A stretch of 64,000 bases of DNA from Theropithecus gelada (Eukaryota; Chordata; Mammalia; Primates; Cercopithecidae). The DNA is taken from the NCBI RefSeq assembly GCF_003255815.1, contig NC_037686.1:58191888-58255887 (forward strand). The letters are read 5' to 3'. Below the pieces are notes generated by a model that saw only the letters and a program-made list of their open reading frames with translations, did no database searches and was not told where the DNA came from. Of this stretch, positions 1 to 10,480 are shown one piece after another (the first letter of the stretch is position 1; every line of letters starts with the position of its first letter). A program made the translations under genes and the position numbers.

Positions 1-479
1 GGTTTATGACTAGTCATAAAATGTCCTTTCCTGAGGGAGAAAAAGAAGAACAACCTGTCTTATAAGGTCCCAGAAACAGGGGAACTATTTTTAAAAACTG
101 ATTTTCAAAAGTTGGTTATTTTAGTCACCTTTAAAATAATGTTTTAAGGACACTTTCTATTCAAGAATCTCCAAAAGGGATTGGCTTAATATTCACTGAA
201 CCTTAGCTGTAGAATAATCACTTAAACATGGGTTTATTGCCAATGTCAATATTCTTTAATTTTTACAATAATTAAAGTTTAAAGTCCGATTTCAAAGATA
301 CCCTGTGTAATTACGCTGGGATTGATCATTTTAATATATTTTTTAAAATCTTCTGAATATAAAAGAAACTGAGGAAAACATCCAACATCTAATTCCTTAA
401 TGTTATATTTCAACTATCTGTATTATAGATAACAAGTTTCCTAATATTAATTCTCTGCATACATTTTATTATCATTACT
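1..479. other. AT-rich low-copy sequence
   Basis: I see no gene, repeat family or regulatory motif that I can support here. Stop codons are frequent in all frames. Confidence 0.5.
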
Positions 480-1085
480 TAAATTACTAAAAATAGATAG
501 TGTGTAACACAGACTTTTACCTTGTCCAAAAAGTGGTCTGGACCTTGCCTTTGACTTCTGGAAGGCAATCTGCAGTCCCTTGGAACATCATGCCTGATAG
601 CATCTTTATTTCTCTGGGTGCCTTGAGCCAGCCACATAGATAGCAACAACATTAGAGTGAGGGATCTGAACCACACCAACAATATGATACAGGTTAGAGG
701 CTCTGGTATAAGATCCCATGATATAAATTGACCTCTAGAGAAGCTGAAGCGGGAGAGAAACCATGTGGGCAATCACTCACACCTATGTGATGAGGCACCA
801 ATAAAATCTTCGGACGACAAGTCCCTGGTGAGCTTCTCTGGTTAGCAATACAAAGAGTGTCTGTATAATCACACAGCAAAAGGACAACTGAAAGCTCTCC
901 ATTTGATATGCTTCAGGACTCTGCCCATGTGTCTTTTCTCTTGGCTGATTTTAATCTGTATCCTTTCCCTATAGTAAATCATAACCACAAGTATAACAGT
1001 TCTCAGTAAGGTCAATGAGTTCTTCTAGGAAGTTACTGAAATTAAGAATGTTTTGGGGAAATTCTTGAGTCAGGAATTGTTTCAA
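480..1085 (+). repeat. Degenerate LTR-like remnant, family uncertain
   Basis: The stretch has the order I associate with ancient primate endogenous-retrovirus LTRs: a 'caccaataaaatc' signal near 798, then 'ggtgagcttctctggtt' near 828, then a 'gctgattttaatctgtatcctttccct.tagtaaatcataacca' block at about 944-986, and a 'gagttcttctagga' block near 1017. I cannot name the family with certainty and see no clear target duplication. The two overlapping open frames on the minus strand (positions 479-772 and 694-879) show no protein similarity I recognise, so I treat them as chance. Confidence 0.45.
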
Positions 1086-1935
1086 AAGGGAAAGAGTTCT
1101 TGCGTGAACTGTTTCCTCTAATTTCACAGTTAGCTAACATTTCCCAGGCACTTTACCAATATTTATAGTATATCAAAGAAATATCTTTCTTGCATTGAAA
1201 GTTACGTCACAGTTTGTAGACTCACAACTTGAAAAAGAAATGAGCAAAAATTCCTATAAAGAATCCTGTTTTTTTTTTCTCCATGTGTTAACTACAAACT
1301 CTACATGTAGTCTTCTAATACAAGCAACAGAAACAATAGTGTATCTTCAAAAAATGACCTCATTTGTTTTAGTATTTCTATGACGGAATAGGAGTAAGCA
1401 GCATATACAACAGTAGAATTTTTCTGAATTTCTCCTTTGCTAATGTTCAGAACCTTCTAGTTTTTCTTTAGCAAATTAAATTTTAGATACGTCAGATACT
1501 AGATACAGAGAATTGTGGCTTTACAGAAATGTAGATAGTCATAAAGTACTGATCTTGGCTCTTCTAAAATGAAACCTAAATTATTTGTCCAGTCATTTTA
1601 CTTTGGTGTGATATAAATTCTTTTGCACTGACTACCAGCTCTAAAAGCTCTTCATAGCAATGGACAATCATGTAAGAATTACTGATTTGCTTGCTTACCT
1701 TTCACACGAGATTGAGAATGTTATATGATCTATTCATTTAATCATCTATATTCGGTACTCTAGTACAATGTCAGAAAAAAATCTGACATTTTATAAATAT
1801 GTATTGAACGAATGGATAAACTAAAACATGCAATATCCTGAGCATATTACCTACTGGTACATCTATTGAGAGCAAACCAATTCTCCTTCATAGAATTTGT
1901 CCTCTTTCTTGTCTATTATGATATGTTTTCTTCTC
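1086..1935. other. AT-rich low-copy sequence
   Basis: No recognisable repeat or gene. The short plus-strand frame at 1195-1383 lacks any feature of a coding sequence. Confidence 0.5.
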
Positions 1936-1939
1936 TTAT

Positions 1940-2000
1940 TAAACACACACACGTGTGTGTGTATACATACACAAACACACACAAAAGTGTGTGCATATAT
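1940..2000. repeat. Imperfect (CA)n/(TG)n microsatellite
   Basis: Alternating purine-pyrimidine CA and TG runs with an 'acacgtgtgt' palindromic centre at about 1949-1958. It lies just upstream of an Alu. Confidence 0.8.
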
Positions 2001-2023
2001 TTCCCTTATAATAGATATATATA

Positions 2024-2351
2024 GGCCGGGTGCGGTAGCTCATGCCTGTAAGCCCAGCAATTTGGGAGCCGAGGCGAGAAGATCATCTGAAGTCAGGATT
2101 TTGAGACCAGCCTGGCCAATATGACGAAACCTCGTCTCTTTTTGTATTTTTTTGTAAAAATATAAAACAATTAGCCAGGTGTGTTAGCACGCATCTGTAA
2201 TCCCAGCTACTCAGGAGGCTGAGGCATGAGAATCGCTTGAACCTGGGAGGTGGAGGTTTCAGTGAGCTGAGATCGCACCACTGCACTCTGGCCTGGGTGA
2301 CAGAGTGAGACTCCATCTCAATAAAATAATAATAATCATCATAACAATAAC
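2024..2351 (+). mobile_element. Alu SINE, AluS type
   Basis: This is a full dimeric Alu in sense orientation. It starts with a ggccgggtgcggt head and carries a left-arm 'gagaccagcctggccaa' and a right-arm 'gaatcgcttgaacctgggaggtggagg', both AluS features. An imperfect AT-rich tail follows 2320. It is flanked by an 11-bp target duplication with one mismatch, agatatatata at 2013-2023 and agatacatata at 2352-2362, so it is a normal L1-mediated insertion. Divergence from consensus is considerable. The minus-strand frame at 2083-2316 is antisense Alu and not a gene. Confidence 0.95.
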
Positions 2352-2362
2352 AGATACATATA

Positions 2363-3204
2363 TTTTTACTATGATATACCTTTTAGTGTCCTCTCACTTA
2401 TCCTCTGTTTTCTATCTTCTTTATATGAACTATTTTCCCCTAAGGAACCAGGTATGTTTATTCTGTCTTTAGTTTTAATTCAAGTTAGTTTTTAAAATTA
2501 CATTTAAATGTGTTTAAATAACTTAAAAAAGTAACCATAGGAAAAATGGAGAAACTCCTTACTATTTTCTTCTCTAATTTCCCAAATTTTAATTGCCATA
2601 ATCTATAAATTTAAAATTATTTTCATCATTTCTGGTCTCATTCTGTGTGTACAATTGTTATCCCAATGTTGGCCCTTCATTGTATATTCGTATCTTTGTT
2701 TTTTCAACATTCCGTTCATCTTTTAGGCCAATAAATTCTGGGAAGAACTCCTCAAGATTGTTCTACACCTTACTAATTTGTTTCTTAATATCAATTTTTA
2801 CATTTTCTTGACTCAAACAGATTTTAATTTACAATTACATCTTTATTTTATTTGCAATTTTATAAATACTGTAAATTCCCCTTTCATCTTAGAATACAAA
2901 ATAAATATATATCCTCTCATTTTGATCTTTTGTTTTCTGGAGTACATTTCGACAATTTGAATTGAGTACAAACCAGATGCTTTTTAACATTTAATTTGTT
3001 CATGTACCACTATTAGAATTACTATTTCTTTCTGCGTTTGTCTTGTTTTTCGTTTTGTGGAATTTTACATGTGTTCAGGTTAGTGTTTATATTTATTTTT
3101 GTTATTCTTTAGGAATTGTTTCCAAATACGTAGTTGTTCACAACCACTTGGTTTGTAGACATTTCTTGACTTCCTTAGTTCTTAGCCAGTTGCCAATTAT
3201 ACCC
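2363..3204. other. AT-rich low-copy sequence
   Basis: No family I can name. It is T-rich, with short open frames at 2778-2960 and from 3043 that have no coding character. The second one simply runs on into the antisense Alu that follows. Confidence 0.45.
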
Positions 3205-3215
3205 TATTTTATACC

Positions 3216-3516
3216 TTTTTTTTTTTTTTTTTTTTTGAGATGGAGTCTCGCTCTGTCGCCCAGGCTGGAGTGCAGTGGCCGATCTCAGCTCACTGCAAGC
3301 TCCGCCGCCTGGGTTAAGCCATTCTCCTGCCTCAGCCTCCCGAGTAGCTGGGACTACAGGTGCCCGCCACCTCGCCTGGCTAGTTTTTTGTATTTTTTAG
3401 TAGAGACGGGGTTTCACCGGGTTAGCCAGGATGGTCTCGATCTCCTGACCTCGTGATCCCCCAGTCTCGGCCTCCCAAAGTGCTGGGATTACAGGCGTGA
3501 ACCACCACGCCCGGCC
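3216..3516 (-). mobile_element. Alu SINE, AluY type, antisense
   Basis: Full-length Alu reading 5' to 3' on the minus strand, with its A-tail seen as a T run at 3216-3236. A perfect 13-bp target duplication flanks it: tattttatacctt at 3205-3217 and 3517-3529 (the last two bases of the left copy merge with the T run). Reading on its own strand, it has 'actagcc.ggcgaggtggcggg' and 'gagatc-ggccactgc', the variants I associate with Old World monkey AluYR. Human AluY normally has 'attagcc..gcgtggtgg' and 'gatcgcgcc'. Confidence 0.95.
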
Positions 3517-3596
3517 TATTTTATACCTTCAGCTGAAGGATTACTTACTGTAAACATTCTCAAACCAAAAGAAATGTTATTTAATACTTCTTTGTT

Positions 3597-3884
3597 GACC
3601 AGGCACAGTGGCTCACACCTGGTAACCCCAACACTTGGGGAAGCTCTTGAGTCCAGGAGTTGGAGACCAGCCTGGGCAACATGGTGAAACTCTCTTTCTA
3701 CACAAATTTTAAAAAGTTAGACAGGTGTGGTGGTGCACTCCAGTGGTCTCAGCTACTTAGCAGGCTGAGGTGGAGGATCGCTTGAGCCTGGGAGGCAGAG
3801 GCTGCAGTAAGCTGAGATTGCACTACTGTACTCCAGCCTGGGGGATAGAGCGAGACTCTGTCTCAAATAACTAAATAAATAAAA
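3597..3884 (+). mobile_element. Alu SINE, AluJ type
   Basis: Old Alu in sense orientation. It has 'gaccaggcacagtggctcac' at the head, and the AluJ diagnostic 'gatcgcttgagcctgggaggcagaggctgcag' is spread over about 3777-3807. The A-tail is (aaat)n-like at 3865-3884. An 11-bp target duplication with one mismatch flanks it: acttctttgtt at 3586-3596 and acttatttgtt at 3885-3895. Its 5' end lies 80 bp from the 5' end of the antisense AluY, giving a head-to-head inverted pair. Confidence 0.93.
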
Positions 3885-3899
3885 ACTTATTTGTTAAAT

Positions 3900-5280
3900 A
3901 TGGACCCCTTGACACTTTGTCTAATTATAGAAAGATGATCTTTTTTTTTTTTTTTAACTTGGATGGCAAGCATGAAAAAATAGAGAACAAAATATGGACA
4001 CAGACAACTTTTTAGCTCAATATTAAAACATAACATTTTAAAATGTATGTATATAATATACATTTATACCTGTGTGTTTATATACACACATGCATACGAA
4101 ATTTTTCTGCAAGATTGATAAAACACTACAAATGTTTGAGTAGCCTATACACTTCTCAGTGGGATATATCTTTTAAATAATTTCCTAAATGGAGTTTCTT
4201 CAAAGATACAGGATGTTAACTGGAGGCATTCAATAGTTATTTATTCTATATATATGGATATACATATATCTATACATGTATGTTTATTCATAATTATGTA
4301 TTTCATATGTAATATAATTACATATATGTTACTTTTGATATATACTGTATTTCCTATAAAATAACTGAATATGGAGAATGAAAAGGTGAAGAAAAGAACG
4401 TACATAGAGACAGAAACAGACTGAAACTACTGGATGTGAAAATAAAGAAGAATACGTGATCAACCTGGACAAAAAATTCCAAGTCAGGTAGAAATAAGAG
4501 TTAAACTGGTCTTCTTTAAGAGGCTCTTATCTACTATATCACACTTTTTGTAAAATGCTGTTCTTTGGGGGATACTAGAGTGATGAGACACTATCATGCC
4601 CAACAGTCGGTGCCTATAACTTCATCAAGATTAGTATTGAGGACACTTATTTATTTATAAAACCAATATTTTATAACAAGTCCCTATTTTTCTATCTTTC
4701 CCTTCTCTGTTCAGTCTTGTATAAAATGTGCTCAAAGTTCAGAGCGGCATATATACTTCAGATAACCCATTATAAGAATTAGATTTAAGGAGAGGGATGC
4801 CTCAAATAATTTTAATCAAAATAATGTATTTTTTTATAGATGTGCTACCTCTTCTGATAAAGAACCTAAAGAACCCTGCAGCTAATGATGCATAATTAAA
4901 TCTATAAACTATTTCATTCTCTCTTGCAAAATAAGCTGATTTTTTTAAAGTTTGAGATAATAAGTTCACAAATGTGAGAAAATAATAAATAATATACAAC
5001 ATACTTAGCTGAATGTCTTAATAATGCTTTAAATTTTGTTTGTCCAATTGCCCCTTTGGTTTGCCTTTGGTTTATTATTAATATCTCACTATCTTTTCTA
5101 GTCAGTGTTTAATACAGTCCTATTCAAGGACACTTGTAGCAAGTAGAGCAATTAGGTATGCAATGTCCTGAGCTATAATCCAATACAGCAAACACTTTAA
5201 GGTAGTTTTTATGAAACCAAAAAAATAAAAAAATAAAAATTAAAAGAGACTGGCTCTTGACTGTAGCCAAGTAATACTGT
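3900..5280. other. AT-rich low-copy sequence with AT microsatellite patches
   Basis: Contains a T run at about 3941-3955, alternating AT/TG low-complexity stretches at about 4040-4110 and 4235-4330, and an A-rich (aaaaaat)n-like patch at about 5217-5245. I recognise no gene or transposon. Confidence 0.5.
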
Positions 5281-5289
5281 TGATCCTAT

Positions 5290-5760
5290 GTTTATTAATT
5301 ATTTAAGTACTTCTTCTGAACATAACATTATGCTATGCACTGTTGCCTTGTGTAAATGAATAATAACTCAATTCCAGTTCTCAAAGTGCTCGTGGTTTAA
5401 AAGGGAAGTTGTGAAATAGACTCAACTAACACTGCCCAGCTGAATGTGATAAGAACCTGAAGGGAGGCAGGCACAAAATGCAGAGAGTTGAAGAGAAAAG
5501 TCTCTTTGCCCTACAAGAAAGAATGAAGATTCTGCAAGGAAATAACTTTCAAATTGAGTGTTGATGAATGAGTACGATTTGGTGAGTTAGATATAGGAAA
5601 ATCGCATTCCAGCTCTAGTAGAATGCATTAATAAAGAATCTAAGTATGGCAAGTATTTTAGAATAGTCCGTGAGCTTTAGCTTGCATATTTATATGGATC
5701 TCAGCGTGCTTGGGCCAGATGTTATGAGACTACGAATGACAAACTGAAAGGTCAGTATTT
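5290..5760 (+). repeat. Ancient interspersed repeat, family not named
   Basis: Degenerate match to the widespread mammalian repeat that reads 'tatgcactg..., ccagttctcaaagtgctcgtgg, gtgataag, gcattccag, gggccagat...atga'. Those blocks occur in order across this stretch. Two further probable partial copies in the window lie at 10290-10480 and 40225-40520. I remember the consensus but not the family name, so I do not assign one. Confidence 0.4.
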
Positions 5761-6224
5761 ATTTAGAATCTATGTACAAAATGGTAAACGAAGAGATAAA
5801 ATGATCATTCTTATACCAATGTTAGCATATGAATATTCTCTAAGCATCTCATTATAAAGGAAAAAAATATACATAAGGGTCAAAAACATATTTTCTGTAA
5901 GAAAATGTTCTAATCAGTTAATATTAATTTATAATAAGTAATGTGACATCTTATGAGTATTCACATTACTTGTAATAAGTAATGTGAATCTTGATATTTT
6001 TGTAACTTTTATTTAAAATTGTTTATGTAGCCATTTAATGCACTTTCACATTAGCAATCTAGTAATTTTATTTTTATGTTTTAAAAATGACTTATGTATC
6101 TAGAGGTATTGAAGTTTATAAATGTTGATTCCAGTTATTCATTTTCTTTTTTCATGACTTCATGCTCATATTACCTTAAGAAATCTCAACTATTGTCATC
6201 AGCTGGTAACATTCACTCACACAT
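5761..6224. other. AT-rich low-copy sequence with a local hairpin
   Basis: The sequence aataagtaatgtga occurs at 5933-5946 and again at 5974-5987. Between them, at 5961-5971, lies the inverse tcacattactt, so either flank can pair with it. The tighter hairpin (5961-5971 with 5977-5987) has a 5-base loop. No gene is seen. Confidence 0.6.
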
Positions 6225-6239
6225 AAAACAGAACCTCAG

Positions 6240-6751
6240 TTTTTGATGGGGTTGTTTGTTTTTTTCTTGTAAATTTGTTTAAGTTATTTGTAGATTCTGG
6301 ATATTAGCCCTTTGTCAGATGGATAGATTGCAAACATTTTCTCCCATTCTCTAGGTTGCCTGTTCACTCTGATGATAGTTTTCTTTGCTGTTCACTCTGA
6401 TGATAGTTTCTTTTGCTGTGCAGAAGCTCTTTAGTTTAATTAGATCACATTTGTCATTTTTGGCTCTTGTTGCTATTGCTTTCACTGTTTTAGTCATGAA
6501 GTCTTTGCCCATGCCTATGTCCTGAGTGGTATTGCCTAGGTTTTCTTCTAGGATTTTTATGGTTTTAGGTCGTACGTTTAAGTCTTTAATTCATCTTGAG
6601 TCAATTTTTGTATAAGGTGTAAGGAAGAGATCCGGTTTGATGGGTGCAGCAAACCACCATGGCATGTGTATACCTATGTAACAAACCTGCACGGTCTGCA
6701 CATGTATCCCAGAAATTAAAGTATAATAAAAAAATAATATAAATATATTAA
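6240..6751 (+). mobile_element. L1 (L1PA-like) insertion with 5' inversion
   Basis: The left part (about 6240-6639) is L1 ORF2 sequence in antisense orientation. The right part (about 6640-6751) is the L1 3' UTR end and A-rich tail in sense orientation ('gggtgcagcaaaccaccatgg' to 'aaagtataataaaaaa'). A perfect 15-bp target duplication, aaaacagaacctcag, flanks the whole at 6225-6239 and 6752-6766, so both halves arrived in one event. This is the hallmark of twin-primed reverse transcription with deletion of the intervening element sequence. The minus-strand frame at 6591-6791 spans the junction and means nothing. Confidence 0.95.
6361..6416. repeat. 28-bp tandem duplication inside the L1
   Basis: Two adjacent 28-bp units, 6361-6388 and 6389-6416, both start tgttcactctgatgatag and end ttgc. 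They differ only in the T/C pattern of a short pyrimidine run. L1 consensus has one copy, so this duplication arose in or after this insertion. Confidence 0.9.
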
Positions 6752-6766
6752 AAAACAGAACCTCAG

Positions 6767-7840
6767 GGGGAAATACAGTGGTATGTATCACAACCTTACA
6801 TTATTTAAGCTCTGGGAATGCCAATCCCTAATCCATTCTTCACTGAGATAAATATAAATGAACAGAGCAAGAGCGAAGGGAAGTGGGCACCTATCACACC
6901 ATCTATTGTCAAATTTGCTCAGCTCAACCCTCAGCCCCTCAGTGTGACCTGGCCCTGCAGGAGGGTTTCTTTTAGAACTGAATGAAGTGATATATGTGAA
7001 AAGTGCAAGACACAGATTATACTGTTAACATTTTCTCTGAGCTTTCACTTACCTTGTGCATAACTTTAATATACACTAATGTATATTCATTGCATGCAAG
7101 GGATGGTGAGCTTAACAAAAAAAGGGCCACATTTCATTTTTATTTCCTGTTCTCCAGGGTAAAATTCAAACTAACATCAGGCCTGGTAGAGTCCACTTAG
7201 AATAGGCACTGCAGCAGTTACAGGGAGGCCCCTGCTGGTCCACACATCAATTCTTCAGCTGCTGGCTTGTGTGAAGACAGATGAGGGGGGCTCCATACAG
7301 GTTGAGGAGATGACAGCACACTTAGGAAGTCGTGGCAGTTTATCAACCAGCACAGATGTTCAGCAATTGCTGGACGGCAGTGATGCCTGCCTCTATACAT
7401 GCTGCTAGTTATTAATGAATGAATGAAATGAGTATCAGTTTTCATTGTAGTAAACAGGGCATATGTTTTGACTCTAAAGCTTTTTAATAACCTCACCCTA
7501 TCTTATAGTTACATTAAAATTATTATCTTAGGGTTGTCATACAAAGGGGCCCTCTCAATGATCAATTTATGCAAATTTGAGCATTTTGAGGGGGATTATT
7601 TGTGACCCTATATAATATACATTTTTTTCTACTTGTGGTTTATCTGCTTTTGGTTCAATCTAAATTACATTATACCGTCTTCCTCTCACATGTTAACATT
7701 TTTTAAAATCCTGGTGATATGGAGCTGTGAACCTTATGTTTTGAAGTATTAACGATTTTATATCTCACAATCATCTTAATATATCCCACTTGGTGACAAA
7801 GCAAAAGAGAAGACAGACTTACCTTTGTGTCCATTTGGGG
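6767..7840. other. Low-copy sequence, moderately GC-rich around 6860-6960 and 7180-7420
   Basis: No repeat family recognised. The 7180-7420 part is richer in G+C than its surroundings and ends in (aatg)n at about 7414-7430. The minus-strand frame at 7218-7496 crosses it, but I see no domain or splice structure. Confidence 0.45.
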
Positions 7841-8320
7841 GAAAATAAGATGAGAGAGAAAGAAGAAGTTTAAGAAAGTGAGACAATCTGAGAATAAGAG
7901 AATAAGAAGAGAAAGAAAGAAGGCAGGAGTCAACTAAAAAGTCAGAAATTGCACTTCCAGTAATAAAGAAAGATAAAAAATTAACAAAATATATCCATAA
8001 CTGGCCAGGGGAGACATCTGAACGAGTTAAAAAAAATATAAAGAGAGTGAGGAGGAAAACAAAAGAGATTTAGAAACAAAGAGTAAAATAATAGAGAAAG
8101 AAAAATAAAATGAAGTATGAAGAGAAAAGAAGCGATAAAAGAAAAAAAAGAAAATGAGGTGGAAGTGAGAACAGTAAATAAACTTAAGAAGGGAGGAATT
8201 AAAAACAACACTCAATGTGGAGAATGAAATAATTTAAAAGATGGAAAAATAATACTAGGAAAATAAGTATAAGAGGGAGTGTAGAAGAGAAAGAAGTAGA
8301 AGCCATTTAACTCTGGGGAG
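7841..8320 (+). repeat. Purine-rich (GA/A-rich) tract
   Basis: About 480 bases in which the plus strand is overwhelmingly A and G, with many gaaaga, gagaga and aagaaag words. It is broken by a mixed patch at about 7930-8020. The T-rich minus-strand frames at 7703-7933, 7981-8211 and 8027-8215 encode F/L/S-rich nonsense and reflect composition, not genes. Confidence 0.8.
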
Positions 8321-8913
8321 ATTCATATCTTGCTGGCATTACTAAATGTTATTCATTTGACGGATCACAAAAAATGAGTGTTTAAAAACAAACTCCAGAA
8401 TTCTATATGGTTGAAAACAGTTTGAAGACTTCAGATTCACTGACACTTTTACCAAAAAAAAATAATAATACAACAAGAGATAACCACTTCAGGGACACAT
8501 AGATGATCTAGTGATTAGCTCTAGAATGTTAATTAGAAGAAACCTATTTGCTTTTCTATTCACAGGTCACAAAGAGACCAATTGAGAGTATCAATTGGTA
8601 GCTGTTTGATTATATCTTAATACTCATATACTAAAAATGACTACTGCATCATGCATTGCTGAGCTAGCGGAGCAGGTGGAATGACAAGAAGCCATATGGA
8701 AAGATTTATTCTACTTTAGCCAGAGAACTGCTGGAAAAGGAAGTAGAGAATGATATGAACTTCTTGCTAATAATAAAAGGCTATGAAATAAAACTTTAAA
8801 TGTATTAGTGGTGGATCAAGTCCTCTTCTATTAAAAAGTATATAAAGACATATTCCAAGGGTACATATAGTCCTGGGTTGTGTTTTACTTATTTTTAAAA
8901 ATTATTTTGATGA
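8321..8913. other. AT-rich low-copy sequence
   Basis: No recognisable gene or repeat beyond a short A-rich run at 8453-8470. Confidence 0.5.
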
Positions 8914-9291
8914 TAGTCGTCTTAGCTTGGGCTGCTATAACAAGATACCATTGGCTTGGTGGTTTATACAACATTTATTTCTCATAGTTTTGAAGGCTGG
9001 GAAGTCTAAGATCAAAGTTCAGGCCGATTTAGTTTTGTTTGGAGCCTTTGTTCTGGCTTGCAGACAGACAGCTGCCTTCTTACTGAGCCCTCATATTGTG
9101 ATGGAAGAGAAAGTGCTGCTCTTTTTTCCTATTGTTATGAAAACATTCATCCACCATGACAAACCTACCCTCATGACTTGATCTAAACCTAATTAGCTCC
9201 CTAAAGTCCATCTCCAAATACTATCACATTCATGGTTAGGGTTTCAATATGTGAATTTGGTGAGGAAGCAAACAATTGATCCATCAATAGG
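8914..9291 (-). mobile_element. MLT1 LTR (ERVL-MaLR), antisense
   Basis: Reads, in reverse, as the MLT1 consensus. On the plus strand it shows 'cttagcttgggctgctataacaagatacca', 'ggcttggtggtttatacaac', 'tttatttctcatagttttgaaggctgggaagtc', 'catgacttgatctaaacctaattagctccc', 'ggttagggtttcaatatgtgaatttgg' and 'ccatcaata' in order. It is a near complete solo LTR with no internal region. The plus-strand frame at 8927-9181 lies within it and is not a gene. Confidence 0.85.
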
Positions 9292-10289
9292 ACAGAGGTT
9301 TTGGATGTTATTCATAGATGGATTTGCTAGTTTCATGTTTGCAGGCAGGACCAACAGTCAAGGCCATAGCAGTATATATTAAACTGTGCATTTGCAGCAG
9401 GATGAAGTTTTAAAAGGATGAACACTGTCCAAAGTTTAGGACAAAATAAAAATAATGTATTTTATTCTTGTCTTAGCTAATGTTTTTTTCTTTCCTTCCT
9501 CCCTTCTCAATTTATATTAGAGTTGCATTACCCTAAACTGGCAGTAGTGCCTCATGGATAGTCATTCTTTATATATATACTATCTCAAAAATAACTGTCT
9601 TAATTATTTAATATATGAATGTTCAAGAAATTAGGAAGCAATCATTAATCAGACACAAGGGCCAATACAGAAAAAAAGTAGAAAAAAAGGGAGGAAAGTC
9701 ATGACAAAAGGAGAAGGACAAGGGGAAGAAGAAAAGAGAAGACAAAAAAAAGAGAGAATTAAATAAAGTATTTAAAATAATTTGAATTTTAATCAAAACT
9801 TGATGACCATACTACAGACAATATGGAAAAGATGCTATAGTAAGTATTGAGCAGGTCCCAAAAGACATTGTATGTCGTTTTTAATGTTTGTGTTTTTAAA
9901 AGAACACAGAGTAAATGGTGATTATCCAATACAAATAAATACAGAAAAAGAAAATAAAAACAATAAGCAGAGAGGAAAGGAAGCAGTATTTAAGCTGGAG
10001 AAATCAACACTGATGATCAAATGTAACTTTTTTTTCCCCAAAGCTCTAAAAAGAAATACTGGCCTGCACTAATCTACACAGTGCACTTTTTTCTACATTT
10101 TTTTCAAGTACACTTTGGTAGAGGTTAGTAAAACAAAGCCCTCAATGTCACTTACAATATTCTTGAGTACATTTCCGTTTGAATCACAACTTCAGCTACT
10201 AATCTTAATATCATTGAAAACAGATAATGGCTGAACAGGACAATTCAGGATGAACAGCAAAGATAAATACAATTAAAATGTACAACTTT
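9292..10289. other. Low-copy AT-rich sequence with purine-rich patches
   Basis: A second, shorter purine-rich stretch lies at about 9668-9775. No gene or named repeat recognised. The frame at 9872-10072 is lysine/asparagine-rich by composition and has no features. Confidence 0.5.
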
Positions 10290-10480
10290 TAATCATTCAT
10301 TCATTCATTTATCAAAGTATTGTTCTTGTTATGCACTAGAGCTAGAGATTTAAAAAGACATTAATAAGGAGGAAGACAAGCTGGGTACTTTCATTGGGGG
10401 AGTTCACATTACTTGTAAATAATGTGGTACTGAATAAAGCGACATTTGAGACTCAGTGTAGTTCTGGGAAATATATGAAC
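10290..10480 (+). repeat. Ancient interspersed repeat, same class as 5290-5760
   Basis: Starts with (attc)n at about 10294-10308, then 'ttatgcactagagctagaga', 'aagacat', 'tttcattgggggag' and 'ggtactgaataaagcg', matching the 5' half of the same ancient consensus as the copy at 5.3 kb. It also shares the 15-mer tcacattacttgtaa with that neighbourhood (10404-10418 and 5961-5975). Confidence 0.4.

Noticed and set aside
1940..2000. CRISPR-like or spaced repeats
   Set aside because: It is a primate CA/TG microsatellite; no spacer structure exists anywhere in the window.
3043..3456. 137-codon plus-strand frame
   Set aside because: Its second half is antisense Alu and its first half is T-rich low-copy sequence without domain features.
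7703..8215. Three overlapping F/L/S-rich minus-strand frames, possibly membrane proteins
   Set aside because: The hydrophobic look comes from reading a polypyrimidine strand; the frames overlap in different registers.
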